Shown one piece after another: positions 29,219 through 38,513 of a stretch of 64,000 nucleotides of DNA. Below the pieces are notes generated by a model, which worked only from the letters and a program-made list of their open reading frames with translations, did not search any database and was not told the origin of the DNA. The position numbers and the translations under genes were made by a program. How positions within the stretch are numbered: position 1 is the first letter of the stretch; every line of letters begins with the position of its first letter. Origin of the DNA: Syntrophobacterales bacterium Delta_02 (GTDB lineage Bacteria; Desulfobacterota; Syntrophorhabdia; Syntrophorhabdales; Syntrophorhabdaceae); the NCBI GenBank assembly GCA_001603955.1, contig LVAA01000079.1:1-64000 (forward strand), written 5' to 3'.

Positions 29219-29926
29219 ATGAATTTTCTTCAGAGGGTCATTATAGAACCTTTTGAGAGCTCTTACGAGAAGTTCCTCACATTCATGCCCAATTTCCTCA
29301 CCTCTTTGGCGCTTCTCATCGTGGGCATCGTCCTCGCCGCGGTCCTCAGGATGGTCTTTCTGAGGATCTTCCGGGCCATCAACCTCGACAGGGCAGCCCA
29401 GCGCCTCGGGCTTTTCGATATGCTCCTCAAAGGCGGGATCAGGGACTCCCTTTCGGTCTTCATCGCAAGGATCATCGGATGGCTCGTCATCTTCACCTTT
29501 GCCGTCGTGGCGGTGCAGACGCTCAAGATTCCCACCGTCGAGCACCTCCTGGACCGTTTCTTTCTCTATCTTCCCAACGTCTTCACGGCGGCGGTGATCC
29601 TTCTCTTCGGTTATCTCTTCAGCAACTTTTTCGGTCGGGCCGCCCTTATCGCTTCCGTCAACGCGGGAATGAAAAGGGCCGGTCTCGTGGGCAGGCTTGT
29701 CAAGATCACCGTCTTCATCCTTTCCGCCACAATGGCCATGGAGCAGCTCGGGATCGGCCGGGATACGGTCCTCATAGCCTTTGCTATAATCTTCGGCGGC
29801 ATAGTCCTGGCCCTTGCCATCGCCTTCGGGTTCGGCGGAAGGGATATCGCGAGAACCTACCTGCAGAGGTCCGTGGGGAAAGAGAAGGAGGATGAGGAAG
29901 AACGGGACGACATCAATCCGCTGTGA
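29219..29926 (+). CDS. mechanosensitive-channel-like membrane protein (TM-helix repeat type)
   Basis: The 235-residue inner-membrane protein has about five helices. Each of two repeats contains an LLIVGIVLAAVLRMVFLRIF-type helix like the Pfam TM_helix family (MscS-related, CmpX-like). The last helix is glycine/alanine rich (IIFGGIVLALAIAFGFGGRD), like the MscS pore-lining helix, and a charged tail follows. The MscS beta domain is absent. Its position at the end of a compatible-solute cluster suggests a role in osmotic response. Confidence 0.75.
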   Translation: MNFLQRVIIEPFESSYEKFLTFMPNFLTSLALLIVGIVLAAVLRMVFLRIFRAINLDRAAQRLGLFDMLLKGGIRDSLSVFIARIIGWLVIFTFAVVAVQTLKIPTVEHLLDRFFLYLPNVFTAAVILLFGYLFSNFFGRAALIASVNAGMKRAGLVGRLVKITVFILSATMAMEQLGIGRDTVLIAFAIIFGGIVLALAIAFGFGGRDIARTYLQRSVGKEKEDEEERDDINPL

Positions 29927-29929
29927 AGT

Positions 29930-29959
29930 TCCAGGTTCCAGGTTGCAGGTTGCAAATCA
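29930..29959. repeat. tandem 7-nt word array (GTTCCAG/GTTGCAG)
   Basis: Four consecutive 7-nt words GTTCCAG, GTTCCAG, GTTGCAG, GTTGCAA follow the membrane-protein gene by a few nucleotides. No inverted partner arm is obvious nearby. The rest of the gap to 30157 holds no ORF; a TTGACA at about 30096 may belong to a promoter for the galT-like gene. Confidence 0.55.
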
Positions 29960-30157
29960 ATGACCTTCCGCCCTAATTCCTTGCTGGCGCAGTGTTCCGG
30001 AGGGATTTTTCACAGATGGCCGGTGGGCTAATTCCCCGACTCCGCCCGACAACAGGAATGATCTCTTTCCCGGATTCCGAAGCTTTCTTTTCATTGACAG
30101 GCGATCGGGGATTCTGTTCTTATTTTGGGAAATACAACGGCAGGGAGATGACAGCGG

Positions 30158-31186
30158 GTGATCGAGTTCAGGAAAGTAGAATCGGAGAGCACGTTCCTTG
30201 ACCCGCGAAAGGGTTTTTCGCCTACCTCGGTGCGTTTCCAGGTACGTGTCGACCCGTTGACGGGGAGGACCTGTCATTTTTCTCATTTCGGCGCCGTCAA
30301 ACCCCAGAAACTCGATCTGGCCGGGTATCACGATCCCGCCGTAAAGGGTTTCTGTCCCTTCTGCGCTGAACATCGCGAAAAGACGACACCAAGGTTCGCG
30401 CCCGATGTCGTCCCCGAGGGGAGGCTGAAAAACGGCGAGGCGCTTCTTATACCCAATCTCTTCCCCTATGACATCCACAGCGGCGTCGTCGTCATGACCG
30501 ATGATCATGTCGTCGCCCTGAAGGACTTTACCCGGAAGAGGCTCAACGATGCCTTTTCCCTGGGTATTGGTTTTCTGCGCCGCATAGCGGCCCTCGACGG
30601 GTCGCTGCCCTATCACCTCATGACCTGGAACTACATGCCGCCTTCGGGAGGAGGCCTCGTCCACCCGCATCAGCAGTATTTCGCCACCGCATATCCCGGC
30701 AACCAGTTCATGGATGAGCTGTCGGCATCACGGCGCTTCGCGGAACGCCACAGGCAGAATTACTGGTATGCCCTTGCCAGGCAGGAGGCGGCCGGCAACG
30801 AACGCTATATCGCACGGATCGGCTCGGGACACTGGATCTCTTCTTTCGTTTCTCTCGGGCTGCTCGGAGAGATCATGTGCATCTTTCCCGACATCTTTTC
30901 CCTCCAGGACCTCACCGACGAAGACATCGACGACCTCGTCTCCGGTCTCGAGCGGGTCTTCCGGTATTACGAGGATGCGGGGGTGTACAGCTTCAACGCG
31001 TCGCTCTGTCTCGGCCCCCGCGACCAGGAACACTTCAGCTGCTATTTCCGTATCGTCCCCCGGACATTCCTCAACATGCGCGACTTCGCCCCGGACCTCA
31101 ATTTCTTCCAGGCTATCCTTTCCGAACCCATCTGCGTGGTCCTCCCGGAAGACCTCTGCCGGGAGGTGAAGCCGTACTTCAAGTAG
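30158..31186 (+). CDS. GalT-like hexose-1-phosphate uridylyltransferase family protein
   Basis: The 342-residue protein belongs to the HIT-superfamily GalT group. It has the zinc-site-like GFCPFCAEHRE, and the active-site triad GGGLVHPHQQY matches HPHxQ, whose second His is nucleotidylated in GalT. It would exchange nucleotidyl groups between NDP-glucose and another sugar 1-phosphate. Divergence elsewhere means the sugar is uncertain. The start is GTG 30158; the preceding gap has a plausible TTGACA. It closes the solute/sugar-nucleotide block. Confidence 0.75.
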   Translation: MIEFRKVESESTFLDPRKGFSPTSVRFQVRVDPLTGRTCHFSHFGAVKPQKLDLAGYHDPAVKGFCPFCAEHREKTTPRFAPDVVPEGRLKNGEALLIPNLFPYDIHSGVVVMTDDHVVALKDFTRKRLNDAFSLGIGFLRRIAALDGSLPYHLMTWNYMPPSGGGLVHPHQQYFATAYPGNQFMDELSASRRFAERHRQNYWYALARQEAAGNERYIARIGSGHWISSFVSLGLLGEIMCIFPDIFSLQDLTDEDIDDLVSGLERVFRYYEDAGVYSFNASLCLGPRDQEHFSCYFRIVPRTFLNMRDFAPDLNFFQAILSEPICVVLPEDLCREVKPYFK

Positions 31187-31445
31187 AGGGGGAAGGGGGA
31201 AGGGATCTCGGGGAGGGAAGGGGCGGATAGGACCAATAGGAGAATAGGACCTATAAGACATATTGGACTTATAGGACAGATAGGACGTATAGGACACCTT
31301 GAAGGCAATTGTTTGCCCGCAGCCGGCGATCGATCCGTCCTATAGGTCCTAAGCGTCCTATAGGTCTTATTGGTCCTATCGGTCCTATTACTCCTATTGG
31401 TCCCATCAAGACCCCTGCCCCCCTTCCCTGATCCCTGCCTCCCGG
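31187..31445. repeat. composite palindromic TAGGACC element, copy 1
   Basis: The gap is filled by a nested palindrome. The outer arms are G-rich (GGGAAGGGATC-type) and C-rich (CCCTTCCCTGATCCC). The inner arms are 9-nt words ATAGGACNN on the left and GTCCTATNN on the right. The core has GAAGGCAATTG and CCCGCAGCCGGCGAT. The order, words and core are shared with the element at 38.5 kb. The 3' end runs straight into the promoter of the nitroreductase gene. Confidence 0.8.
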
Positions 31446-31482
31446 CCCATATCCCCTTTTCTCTTGCATCATCCTCCTTCTA

Positions 31483-31491
31483 TGCTATAGT
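31483..31491 (+). promoter_or_regulatory. extended -10 promoter abutting nitroreductase 1
   Basis: TGCTATAGT ends 6 nt before the ATG and no Shine-Dalgarno sequence precedes that ATG. Transcription should begin at the start codon itself, giving a leaderless mRNA. Confidence 0.55.
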
Positions 31492-31497
31492 TCCTGT

Positions 31498-32070
31498 ATG
31501 GATATCCTCGAACTGGTAACAAAGAACAGAAGTCACCGGCGGTTCCAGGAAAGCGATCCCATTAGCATGGAGCAGTTGGAAGACCTTGTGGAGCTTGCCC
31601 GTCTTTCACCGTCAGCCGGGAATCTTCAGCCCCTTAAGTTCGTCCTCTCCAACGATCCTGCCCGCAACGCGTCCATCTTCTCCTGTCTCATCTGGGAGGA
31701 TTACATCAAGAACTCCCGCGGGCCCGCCGAAGGCCGGCGGCCGGCAGGGTACATCATTGTTCTCGGCGATAGCACCATCACGAAGGACTTCTCGTGCAAC
31801 CACGGGATCGCCGCCCAGAGTATATTACTGGGGGCGACGGCGATGGGGCTCGGCGGTTACATGTTCGCCGAGGTGGATAAGGCCAGGCTGGCGTCGCTCC
31901 TCGGGATACCCCGGGAATACGAGGTGCTGCTGGTCATCGCCCTGGGCGTTCCCAGGGAGCGTGTCGTCATCACGGAGGCCAGGGACGGAAACACCACCTA
32001 CTGGCGCGACATCAACAAGGTCCATCACGTTCCCAAACGCCCCCTGGGGGAGATCATACTGGATCTCTAA
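31498..32070 (+). CDS. nitroreductase family protein, copy 1
   Basis: The 190-residue flavoprotein has the family signature RSHRRF near the N-terminus, ELARLSPSAGNLQPLKF (FMN binding), HGIAAQSILLGATAMGLGG, and a VIALGVP segment. It should reduce nitro, quinone or flavin-type substrates with NAD(P)H. It has a tandem paralogue 49 nt downstream. It appears leaderless and lies directly after a palindromic element. Confidence 0.88.
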   Translation: MDILELVTKNRSHRRFQESDPISMEQLEDLVELARLSPSAGNLQPLKFVLSNDPARNASIFSCLIWEDYIKNSRGPAEGRRPAGYIIVLGDSTITKDFSCNHGIAAQSILLGATAMGLGGYMFAEVDKARLASLLGIPREYEVLLVIALGVPRERVVITEARDGNTTYWRDINKVHHVPKRPLGEIILDL

Positions 32071-32104
32071 AAAAAGGTTCAAGGGTTTCGGGTTTCAAGT
32101 AACA
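32071..32104. repeat. GGTTTCA-word array between the nitroreductase genes
   Basis: After the stop codon an A-run is followed by 7-nt words GGTTCAA, GGGTTTC, GGGTTTC and AAGTAAC, in the 49-nt gap before the second nitroreductase. Confidence 0.45.
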
Positions 32105-32119
32105 ACGATCGGAGACGGC

Positions 32120-32692
32120 ATGACTGTGCTGGAGCTTGTTACGAAGAGCAGGAGTTACCGGAGGTTTCACGAGGACCGGGCGGTGAGTTTGCAGCAGCTT
32201 AAGGGACTCGTCGAGCTTGCCCGTCTTTCACCGTCGGCGAGGAACATGCAGCCCCTGAAGTTCATCCTGTCCCATGACGCCCGGAAGAACGCGGCCATAT
32301 TCTCCTGCCTTGCGTGGGCAGGTTATCTCAAGGACTGGCCGGGCCCCGAGGAAGGCGAGAGACCTTCCGCCTACATCATTATGCTCGGGGACGGGTCCCT
32401 TACGAAGGACTTCGGCTGCGACCACGGGATCGCTGCCCAGAGTATATTACTGGGGGCGACGGAAACGGGGCTCGGTGGGTGCATCATCGGCAATATCCAG
32501 AGGGACCGCCTGAGAACCCTTCTGAAGATACCGGAGAAGTACGGGGTCCTTCTCGTCATCGCTCTTGGAGTCCCCAAAGAACAGGTCGTCATCGACGAGG
32601 TCAAAGAGGGGGACATCAAGTACTGGCGGGACACAGACAGCGTCCACCACGTCCCCAAACGCCCCCGGGCGGAACTGATACTCAAAATATAA
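32120..32692 (+). CDS. nitroreductase family protein, copy 2
   Basis: This 190-residue paralogue of the preceding gene has equal length and clearly homologous sequence throughout (RSYRRF, LSPSARNMQPLKF, HGIAAQSILLGATETGLGG, VHHVPKRPRAE). Two stretches of more than 20 nt are identical at DNA level between the copies, suggesting recent duplication or gene conversion. GGAG lies 5 nt before the ATG, unlike copy 1, which lacks a ribosome-binding site. Confidence 0.88.
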   Translation: MTVLELVTKSRSYRRFHEDRAVSLQQLKGLVELARLSPSARNMQPLKFILSHDARKNAAIFSCLAWAGYLKDWPGPEEGERPSAYIIMLGDGSLTKDFGCDHGIAAQSILLGATETGLGGCIIGNIQRDRLRTLLKIPEKYGVLLVIALGVPKEQVVIDEVKEGDIKYWRDTDSVHHVPKRPRAELILKI

Positions 32693-32806
32693 AGACCGTT
32701 TCAAGTTTTAGGGCAAGAAACGACCGGAAACAGATCGTCGAAAACACGGTCCTTCCGGGAGCTCTTCTTTTGCCTGAAACCTGGAACCTGAAACTTGAAA
32801 CGGTCT
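32693..32806. terminator. nested palindrome between convergent genes, likely bidirectional terminator
   Basis: AGACCGTTTCAAGTTT at 32693-32708 is the exact reverse complement of 32791-32806. Inside it, AGGGCAAGAA pairs with TTCTTTTGCCT and CCGGAA with TTCCGG. The right arm consists of 7-nt words (CCTGAAA, CCTGGAA, CCTGAAA, CTTGAAA). It lies between the convergent nitroreductase and hybrid-kinase genes. Confidence 0.7.
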
Positions 32807-32807
32807 T

Positions 32808-35800
32808 CTATTTCTTGTCCAGAAGTTCCCGCACCTTCCTGAGGAGCAGGGTTGGGGACACGGGTTTCGGCAGGTATTCCAGGGATTCGTCGTGTATTCC
32901 CTTGTCCGTGATGACGTCAGCCGCGTACCCGCTTACGAAGAGTACCTTCGCATCGGCCCGGATCATGATGATCTCGTCATAGACCTGCTTGCCGTTCCTC
33001 TTCGGCATGACGACGTCAAGGATAGAGAGGTCTATCACGTGGGAGAACTCGTTGAAGCGATCGATGGCCTCCTGCCCGTCGACCGCTTCTATTGTGTGAT
33101 ACCCGGCTTTCCGCAGGATCTCCCGTGTAAGCTCCCGGACGCTCCTGTTGTCTTCCGCTATCAGGACGGTCTCGTTGCCGCCTTTTACAGCCTGAACACC
33201 GGAACGCCTGCTTGCCGTTTTTCCCTTCACGATGGGGATATAGACCGTGAAGGTCGTTCCTGCCCCGGGGGCGCTGCTAACATCGATAAAACCGCCGTGC
33301 TGCTTGACTATGCCGTAGACGATGGAAAGACCGAGTCCGGTGCCTTTGCCCGGCTCCTTCGTGGTAAAGAACGGTTCGAATATCTTTTCCTGTACGCGGG
33401 GATCGATGCCGCAACCGGTATCGGCGACGGAGAGGACCGCATAGTGGCCCACCTCTCCGAATCCTTTCAGAGCAATAAAATCCCCGTCGATCAACAAAAC
33501 GTCGGCGGAGATCAACAGGGTCCCGCCATCGGGCATGGCGTCCCGGGAGTTCGTGGTCAGGTTCATGAGGAACTGATAGATCTGTGTCGCGTCGGCAAGG
33601 ACCGTGCAGTCCTCGCGCGGAAGACGGATCTCCAGTCTCATATCCTCGGGGAGGAGCCTTTCGAGAAGCCTCTGCACTCCTCTCACGAGATCGCCCAGCT
33701 TCTGGGGTTTCATCTCCATGACCTGTTTTCTTCCAAAGGCAAGAAGGCCGCTGGTGAGCTGCGCGCCCTTCTCTGATGCCATGCTGATCTCCTCGACATA
33801 CAGCTGATGGGGATCGTCCTCCTCCAACTCGGTCTGGAGGAGGCCACAATAACCCATGATGGTGGTGAGGATGTTGTTGAAGTCGTGGGCCATGCCTCCG
33901 GCCAGCTGTCCGATGGCCTCCATCTTCTGCGCCTGTTGAAGCTGCTCCTCAAGTATCGTCTCTTTTGTGATATCCAAGAGGGTCCCGATGGCGGCCGGTC
34001 TTCCCCGATAATCGAATGTGCTCCCCAGCACCTCCACCCTCGCGATCGGGCCGTTCTTTCGCGTCATCCGGAACCTGTACTGGATGCTCCCCGTCTCACC
34101 GCGGAAGCGTTTCCTCAGGTTCTCCTCCACGACCTCCCGGTCTTCTTCGTAGACAAGATCGAAAGGCTCCATCCTGTCCACGATCTCGTCGTAGCTATAA
34201 CCGGTTATTTCACAGAACCTCCGGTTCACATACCGGAAGAGACCGTCCTGAATGATGTAGAAACCGGCCAGGGACTCCTCGGCAACACTGCGGTATTTTG
34301 CCTCCGATTCCCTGAGCATCTCTCCGGCCTTCTTGAGCTCCGTTATATCGATGATGACGCCGACAATACCGCCGGAAGCTCCGTCAGGCTTGTGGAAGGC
34401 CGCCTTCCGGATTATGACGTCGTGGACGCTCCCCGAAGGGTCGGTGACCACCCCGTCATACTCGAGTATCCCCCCTTCTCTCATCAGCTTCCTCTCCTTG
34501 CCGGCATGGACCTTAGCCTCATCCGGGGGCTCGATGTCAGAGTCGGTCTTTCCCTGTACCGTCTGGCTTGAGACACCGTAATATTCCTCGAAAGCCCTGT
34601 TGCACTGGATGAACCTCCCCTCCGGGTCCTTTATGAAGATGGGGTTCGGCATGGTATCGATAAAGGTCTGAAGGAGCTTCACCTGTTCCTCCAGCTTCCT
34701 CTGGACCTCTACCCGTTTCGTGATGTCCCGCATGAAAACGAGGGTAGCGGGCTCTCCCCTCAAGGTTATCACCGAAACGGCCGCCTCAAAGAATATAACG
34801 CTTCCGTTCACATCGATTATCCTCAACTCGTACCGCGTGGGAACATTCTTGCCCGCCTTGCGGTCTCGGCGATACCGTTCTATGCGGCCGTAGTCATCGG
34901 GGTGCACAAACCGGCCGATGCCCGTTCCCAGGATCTCAGCCGTGTCACGAACCCCCACTGCCTCAACGTACTTCTGATTAGCGTAAACATAGACGCCATC
35001 CCTGAATATGGCCACGCAATCATTGGAGTTCTCGATGGCGACGCGGTATCGCTCCTCGCTCTCGCGCAGGGCCTCCCGCGCCTCCTTCTCGGCGGTGATG
35101 TCTGTCACAATGCCTTCGATACAGTGTTCCCTGCTGTCAAGACGGGCCGAAATAAGAGCCCAGAAGACGCTTCCATCCCGCCTTGACATCAGGATCTCCT
35201 CGCGGTCGATCCCCTTGCGTTTGATCGCTTTCAGGAGCCGCTGGCGGTCCCGGGGGTCGGCATAGAAATCCGCCGCATGCAGGTCCCTGCTGTTATCTAT
35301 CCCGAACATCCTCGACAGGGTGAGGTTGGCATCGACGATGCTCCCGTCGGCGAGGGAACTCCTGAACATGCCGACAGGGGAGTTCTCGAAAAGATAACGG
35401 TACTTCACCTCTCTTTCCTTCAGTTCTTCTTCGGTCCTCTTTTTCTCCGTGACATCCGTCGCCACGTGGACAACCCCCAGGGGCACACCGGACACGTCCA
35501 CGATGGGCGCACAGGAAACGAGAAACGTGCCGTGTATCGTTTCGATCTCCATCTCCACGGTCTCGAGGTTCCCCCGGGTGAGGAGGGAATACATTGGGCA
35601 GCCCCGGGCGGGCTCGTTCATACCGTGCATGACCTCGTAGCATTTCTTTCCGATGAGCTCACCTTCAGCGGCACCCGCTATCTCTTGCGATCTCCTGTTG
35701 GCTGCGACGATGGTGAATTCCGTGTCGAGGACCAGGACGGGTTGGGGTGTCGCCTTGAGAAAACCGTCCCATTGCCCTACCATACGCGCGAGCCTCGTCC

Positions 35801-35906
35801 CGGCAGAGAGCCTGTTCCTTCTCCTGACGCGAACGGGGACCGCAAATCCCGGTCTCGTGCGGCATGGACGCAAAATGTCGAATTGCTCAGGCGACCTTTT
35901 TTTCAT
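32808..35906 (-). CDS. soluble hybrid histidine kinase with five PAS domains and C-terminal receiver
   Basis: The roughly 1030-residue protein has five successive PAS/PAC units (starting near residues 45, 165, 285, 410 and 530). An H-box follows ([20 protein letters not shown]), then an ATPase domain (N-box [14 protein letters not shown]-boxes DTGCGID and [13 protein letters not shown]). The C-terminal receiver has phospho-acceptor Asp in [13 protein letters not shown]. There is no membrane segment, so it is a cytosolic sensor. No dedicated response regulator or output gene is adjacent. I place the start at ATG 35906 (MKKRSPEQF) rather than the GTG two codons upstream; this is uncertain. Confidence 0.9.
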   Translation of the reverse strand: MKKRSPEQFDILRPCRTRPGFAVPVRVRRRNRLSAGTRLARMVGQWDGFLKATPQPVLVLDTEFTIVAANRRSQEIAGAAEGELIGKKCYEVMHGMNEPARGCPMYSLLTRGNLETVEMEIETIHGTFLVSCAPIVDVSGVPLGVVHVATDVTEKKRTEEELKEREVKYRYLFENSPVGMFRSSLADGSIVDANLTLSRMFGIDNSRDLHAADFYADPRDRQRLLKAIKRKGIDREEILMSRRDGSVFWALISARLDSREHCIEGIVTDITAEKEAREALRESEERYRVAIENSNDCVAIFRDGVYVYANQKYVEAVGVRDTAEILGTGIGRFVHPDDYGRIERYRRDRKAGKNVPTRYELRIIDVNGSVIFFEAAVSVITLRGEPATLVFMRDITKRVEVQRKLEEQVKLLQTFIDTMPNPIFIKDPEGRFIQCNRAFEEYYGVSSQTVQGKTDSDIEPPDEAKVHAGKERKLMREGGILEYDGVVTDPSGSVHDVIIRKAAFHKPDGASGGIVGVIIDITELKKAGEMLRESEAKYRSVAEESLAGFYIIQDGLFRYVNRRFCEITGYSYDEIVDRMEPFDLVYEEDREVVEENLRKRFRGETGSIQYRFRMTRKNGPIARVEVLGSTFDYRGRPAAIGTLLDITKETILEEQLQQAQKMEAIGQLAGGMAHDFNNILTTIMGYCGLLQTELEEDDPHQLYVEEISMASEKGAQLTSGLLAFGRKQVMEMKPQKLGDLVRGVQRLLERLLPEDMRLEIRLPREDCTVLADATQIYQFLMNLTTNSRDAMPDGGTLLISADVLLIDGDFIALKGFGEVGHYAVLSVADTGCGIDPRVQEKIFEPFFTTKEPGKGTGLGLSIVYGIVKQHGGFIDVSSAPGAGTTFTVYIPIVKGKTASRRSGVQAVKGGNETVLIAEDNRSVRELTREILRKAGYHTIEAVDGQEAIDRFNEFSHVIDLSILDVVMPKRNGKQVYDEIIMIRADAKVLFVSGYAADVITDKGIHDESLEYLPKPVSPTLLLRKVRELLDKK

Positions 35907-36020
35907 GCACACCTGGTCTGGTATGTGTAAGAATCACGATTTCTTCAATGATACACCATTCCAGCCAGAGGTCAAGAAAAACGCATAAGCACAACGCATG
36001 GGCACCACGCGTTTCACCCT

Positions 36021-36050
36021 TTGACATGGGACGGGAAAGGAGGATAAAGT
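36021..36050 (+). promoter_or_regulatory. promoter of the cyclophilin-like/NlpC/epimerase operon
   Basis: A perfect TTGACA is followed after 18 nt by TAAAGT, 21 nt before the start of the cyclophilin-like gene, with AAGGAG in between. It faces away from the hybrid kinase. Confidence 0.5.
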
Positions 36051-36071
36051 AGACCAAAAGGAGTGCGCGTC

Positions 36072-36443
36072 ATGAAGATCCGTATCGTAGCTGGTCCCGT
36101 TTCCGTGGAGGCCGAGCTTGCCTCTACGCCGTGCGCCACGGCGGTTGCCGGGGCCCTGCCCGTAACGGCGTCCCCGAATGAATGGGGCGACGAGTTCTAC
36201 TTCGGGATACCCGTCCACATGCCCCTCGACGATACTGCCACACGCATGGTCAGGGCGGGAGATATCGGGTATTGGCCGCCGGGAAACGCCATCGCGATCT
36301 TTTTCGGCCCCACCCCGCTCTCGACCGGGCGAGACCCGGTGCCTGCCAGCGAGGTCAATATCATCGGCAGGATAACCGGCGACCCGGAGCTTCTGAAGAA
36401 AGCCAGGGGCTCCGCTTTCATACGGCTTGAGCCTGCGGCGTAA
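36072..36443 (+). CDS. cyclophilin-like fold protein
   Basis: The 123-residue protein matches the cyclophilin_like family (PF04126/COG2164 type): N-terminal MKIRIVAG beta strand, then NEWGDEFYFGIPV, VRAGDIGYWPPGNAIAIFFGPTP and GRITGDPELLKKA. These proteins share the cyclophilin barrel but usually lack the prolyl isomerase active site; function is unknown. I chose ATG 36072 with AAGGAG 8 nt upstream. It overlaps the NlpC/P60 gene by 1 nt (TAATG). Confidence 0.8.
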   Translation: MKIRIVAGPVSVEAELASTPCATAVAGALPVTASPNEWGDEFYFGIPVHMPLDDTATRMVRAGDIGYWPPGNAIAIFFGPTPLSTGRDPVPASEVNIIGRITGDPELLKKARGSAFIRLEPAA

Positions 36444-37429
36444 TGGAAGGATGCTCTGAAAAAAAGCAGAATCCCCCCGAAGGGAGGTTCCTGTCCATCG
36501 TGGCGTCCGTCGCCGACCTTTTTGCCGAACCGTCCATCACGGCAGAGCGGCTGACGCAGGTCCTCCTTAACGAGAGATTGCGCTGCCTTGGCAGTGAGAA
36601 CGACTGGTACGCGGTGGAAGCCCTTGAGCAGCAAAAGCTCTCCGATGGCCGCTGGAAAGACTATCCCGGATGGGTAAGAAAGGACCGGGCGGCCCCCTCG
36701 GAGGGCAGCCCCGTTCTTGACGGCATCGTGGTGCGCGGCACGCTTGCCACCGCCCCTTCCGCGTCCGCCCTCTATCTCTCCGCCGGAACCAGGGTGGAGC
36801 TGACGCGGGAACACAGGGAGCACGCTGCCGGTATACGCCTGCCGGGCGGCACGGTGGCGTGGGTCCCGGCCACGGACATCCGGCGGACGGATACTGGCGG
36901 TGGCGAGGAGATAATGAGACAGAGGATCATCGAAACGGCCACGTCCTTCCTCGGCACCCCCTACCTGTGGGGAGGGCGAAGCACGTTTTCACGCTCCTTT
37001 GGCCGCCGGCTTCCGGTCTCAGCTGTCGGGGGCACCTTGCCGGAGACAGGGGTGGACTGTTCCGGCCTCGTCAATCTCTCTTATCGTAGCGCCGGGATCG
37101 ATGTTCCCCGGGATGCCCGCGACCAGCATGCAGCGGCGAAACCCCTTTCCCCGGGACGACTCCAACCCGCCGATCTCATATTTCTTGCCCCCGGCGAGGA
37201 CCAGGGGATCGACCACGTGATCCTTTACCTCGGCGGGGAACGGTTCATCGAGGCCGCTGAAACGGGCAGACCCGTAGAGATGGGAACATTCAGGAACCGC
37301 TTCGGACAAAGCTACAATGAAATGCTGCGCGCCGGCCCTTCCGGCTGGTCCGGGTGTATACACTTTGCTTCCTACCTGGAAAAAAGACAAAAGGAAAAGA
37401 CCGGACCGGTAACTTATGGCAGGCGATGA
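36443..37429 (+). CDS. NlpC/P60 cell-wall peptidase with SH3-like N-terminus
   Basis: The 328-residue protein has N-terminal bacterial SH3-like segments (about 15-145). A C-terminal NlpC/P60 cysteine peptidase domain (about 160-315) follows, with the catalytic Cys in ETGVDCSGLVNLSYR and His in IDHVILYLGGERFIEA. No signal peptide is evident, which suggests a cytoplasmic gamma-D-Glu-diamino-acid peptidase acting on recycled murein peptides, as in DPP-VI-type enzymes. The downstream gene, overlapping by 14 nt, encodes an Ala-Glu dipeptide epimerase that would act on its product. Confidence 0.85.
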   Translation: MEGCSEKKQNPPEGRFLSIVASVADLFAEPSITAERLTQVLLNERLRCLGSENDWYAVEALEQQKLSDGRWKDYPGWVRKDRAAPSEGSPVLDGIVVRGTLATAPSASALYLSAGTRVELTREHREHAAGIRLPGGTVAWVPATDIRRTDTGGGEEIMRQRIIETATSFLGTPYLWGGRSTFSRSFGRRLPVSAVGGTLPETGVDCSGLVNLSYRSAGIDVPRDARDQHAAAKPLSPGRLQPADLIFLAPGEDQGIDHVILYLGGERFIEAAETGRPVEMGTFRNRFGQSYNEMLRAGPSGWSGCIHFASYLEKRQKEKTGPVTYGRR

Positions 37430-38513
37430 GATAAAGACCATCCACATGAGGGAGGTGGTCCGTCCCCTTAAGACGACCTTTTCAACCTCCCTGGGGTACA
37501 AAAATGCGATGCGGAGCGTCATCGTCGAGGTTCATCTCAGGGACGGCTCATCGGGCCTCGGGGAATGTGCCACGAGCTTCGTCCTCCCTCACGAGACGGT
37601 GGACAGGATACGCGGGATCATCCACGAGGAAAGGTCCTTTCTGGCGGGGAAGAGGGCGGCCCGTTTCCCTGTCATCGCAGCGGCCCTGCGCGAGAGGCAT
37701 CCTTTCTTTCCCATGACGATCTCCGGTTTGGAGACGGCCATCTGGAGGGCGTGGCTCCGTAGCACCGGAACAGCCGAAACCGCGTGGTTTGGGGGTGCCC
37801 TGCGACGCATCGAGACGGACATCACGATACCTCACGCGACTGACGGAAGGATTCTCCGGGGATGGATAGGACAGGTCGCTTGCAAGGGTTTTACCGTCTA
37901 CAAGGTCAAGGTGAGCGGGAGGAAGGCCGATGATAACCGGCTCGTCGCCTCCGTGGCATCCGCCCTCGAAGAGCTGGATGTCCACTACATTTTGCGACTC
38001 GACGGAAACCAGGGTTTCACAAGGGCCGGCTGCCTTGCCTTCGCCGATCACGTGGTGAAGAAGGGCTACCCCGTCGAGCTTTTCGAACAACCCCTGCAAA
38101 GGGACGATCGCCGCGGCCTCAAGGAGATAACGAAACATTCACCCCTTCCTGTCATTCTCGACGAGACCGTCTTCTCAGCCGAGGATATGGAAATGGCGCT
38201 CAACGAAGGTCTCGGCCACGGCGTCAATATCAAGACGGCGAAGAGCGGGGTAACGGAATCGCTGTCCATCATGAAGCTGGCCAAAAAGGGGGGACTCAGG
38301 CTCATGGCCGGCTGCATGACGGAAACGATGACGGGGCTGTCCGCCGGCATCGCGATGGCAATGGGAACGGCCGCCTTCGACTATATCGACCTCGACTCGA
38401 TACACTTCCTTCACCACCGAAAACAGTACGGAGAGATAACGGTGGAAGGGGCGGGGTATAGAAGGGAGGAGATGGGGAACGGGAACCAGGGGATAGGGGG
38501 AAGAGTGGGGTGA
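37416..38513 (+). CDS. L-Ala-D/L-Glu dipeptide epimerase (enolase superfamily)
   Basis: The 365-residue protein of the muconate-lactonising subgroup has KVKVSG (catalytic Lys pair), the metal ligands Asp in RLDGNQG, Glu in ELFEQPL and Asp in ILDETVF, and the second Lys in NIKTAKSG. It should epimerise L-Ala-D-Glu from murein to L-Ala-L-Glu, which can be degraded for carbon. The last 20 residues (RREEMGNGNQGIGGRVG) are encoded by the outer arm of the palindromic element that follows, so the normal C-terminus has probably been extended by the repeat. Confidence 0.85.
   Translation: MAGDEIKTIHMREVVRPLKTTFSTSLGYKNAMRSVIVEVHLRDGSSGLGECATSFVLPHETVDRIRGIIHEERSFLAGKRAARFPVIAAALRERHPFFPMTISGLETAIWRAWLRSTGTAETAWFGGALRRIETDITIPHATDGRILRGWIGQVACKGFTVYKVKVSGRKADDNRLVASVASALEELDVHYILRLDGNQGFTRAGCLAFADHVVKKGYPVELFEQPLQRDDRRGLKEITKHSPLPVILDETVFSAEDMEMALNEGLGHGVNIKTAKSGVTESLSIMKLAKKGGLRLMAGCMTETMTGLSAGIAMAMGTAAFDYIDLDSIHFLHHRKQYGEITVEGAGYRREEMGNGNQGIGGRVG

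Noticed and set aside
30092-30120. A confident promoter for the galT-like gene
   Set aside because: TTGACA is present but the -10 candidates (TTCTTA, TCTTAT) are poor; I mention it only within the intergenic description.
31220-31412. A CRISPR array
   Set aside because: The TAGGACC units are short, drift in sequence, have no unique spacers of constant length and reverse orientation halfway, forming a palindrome; no cas gene is near.
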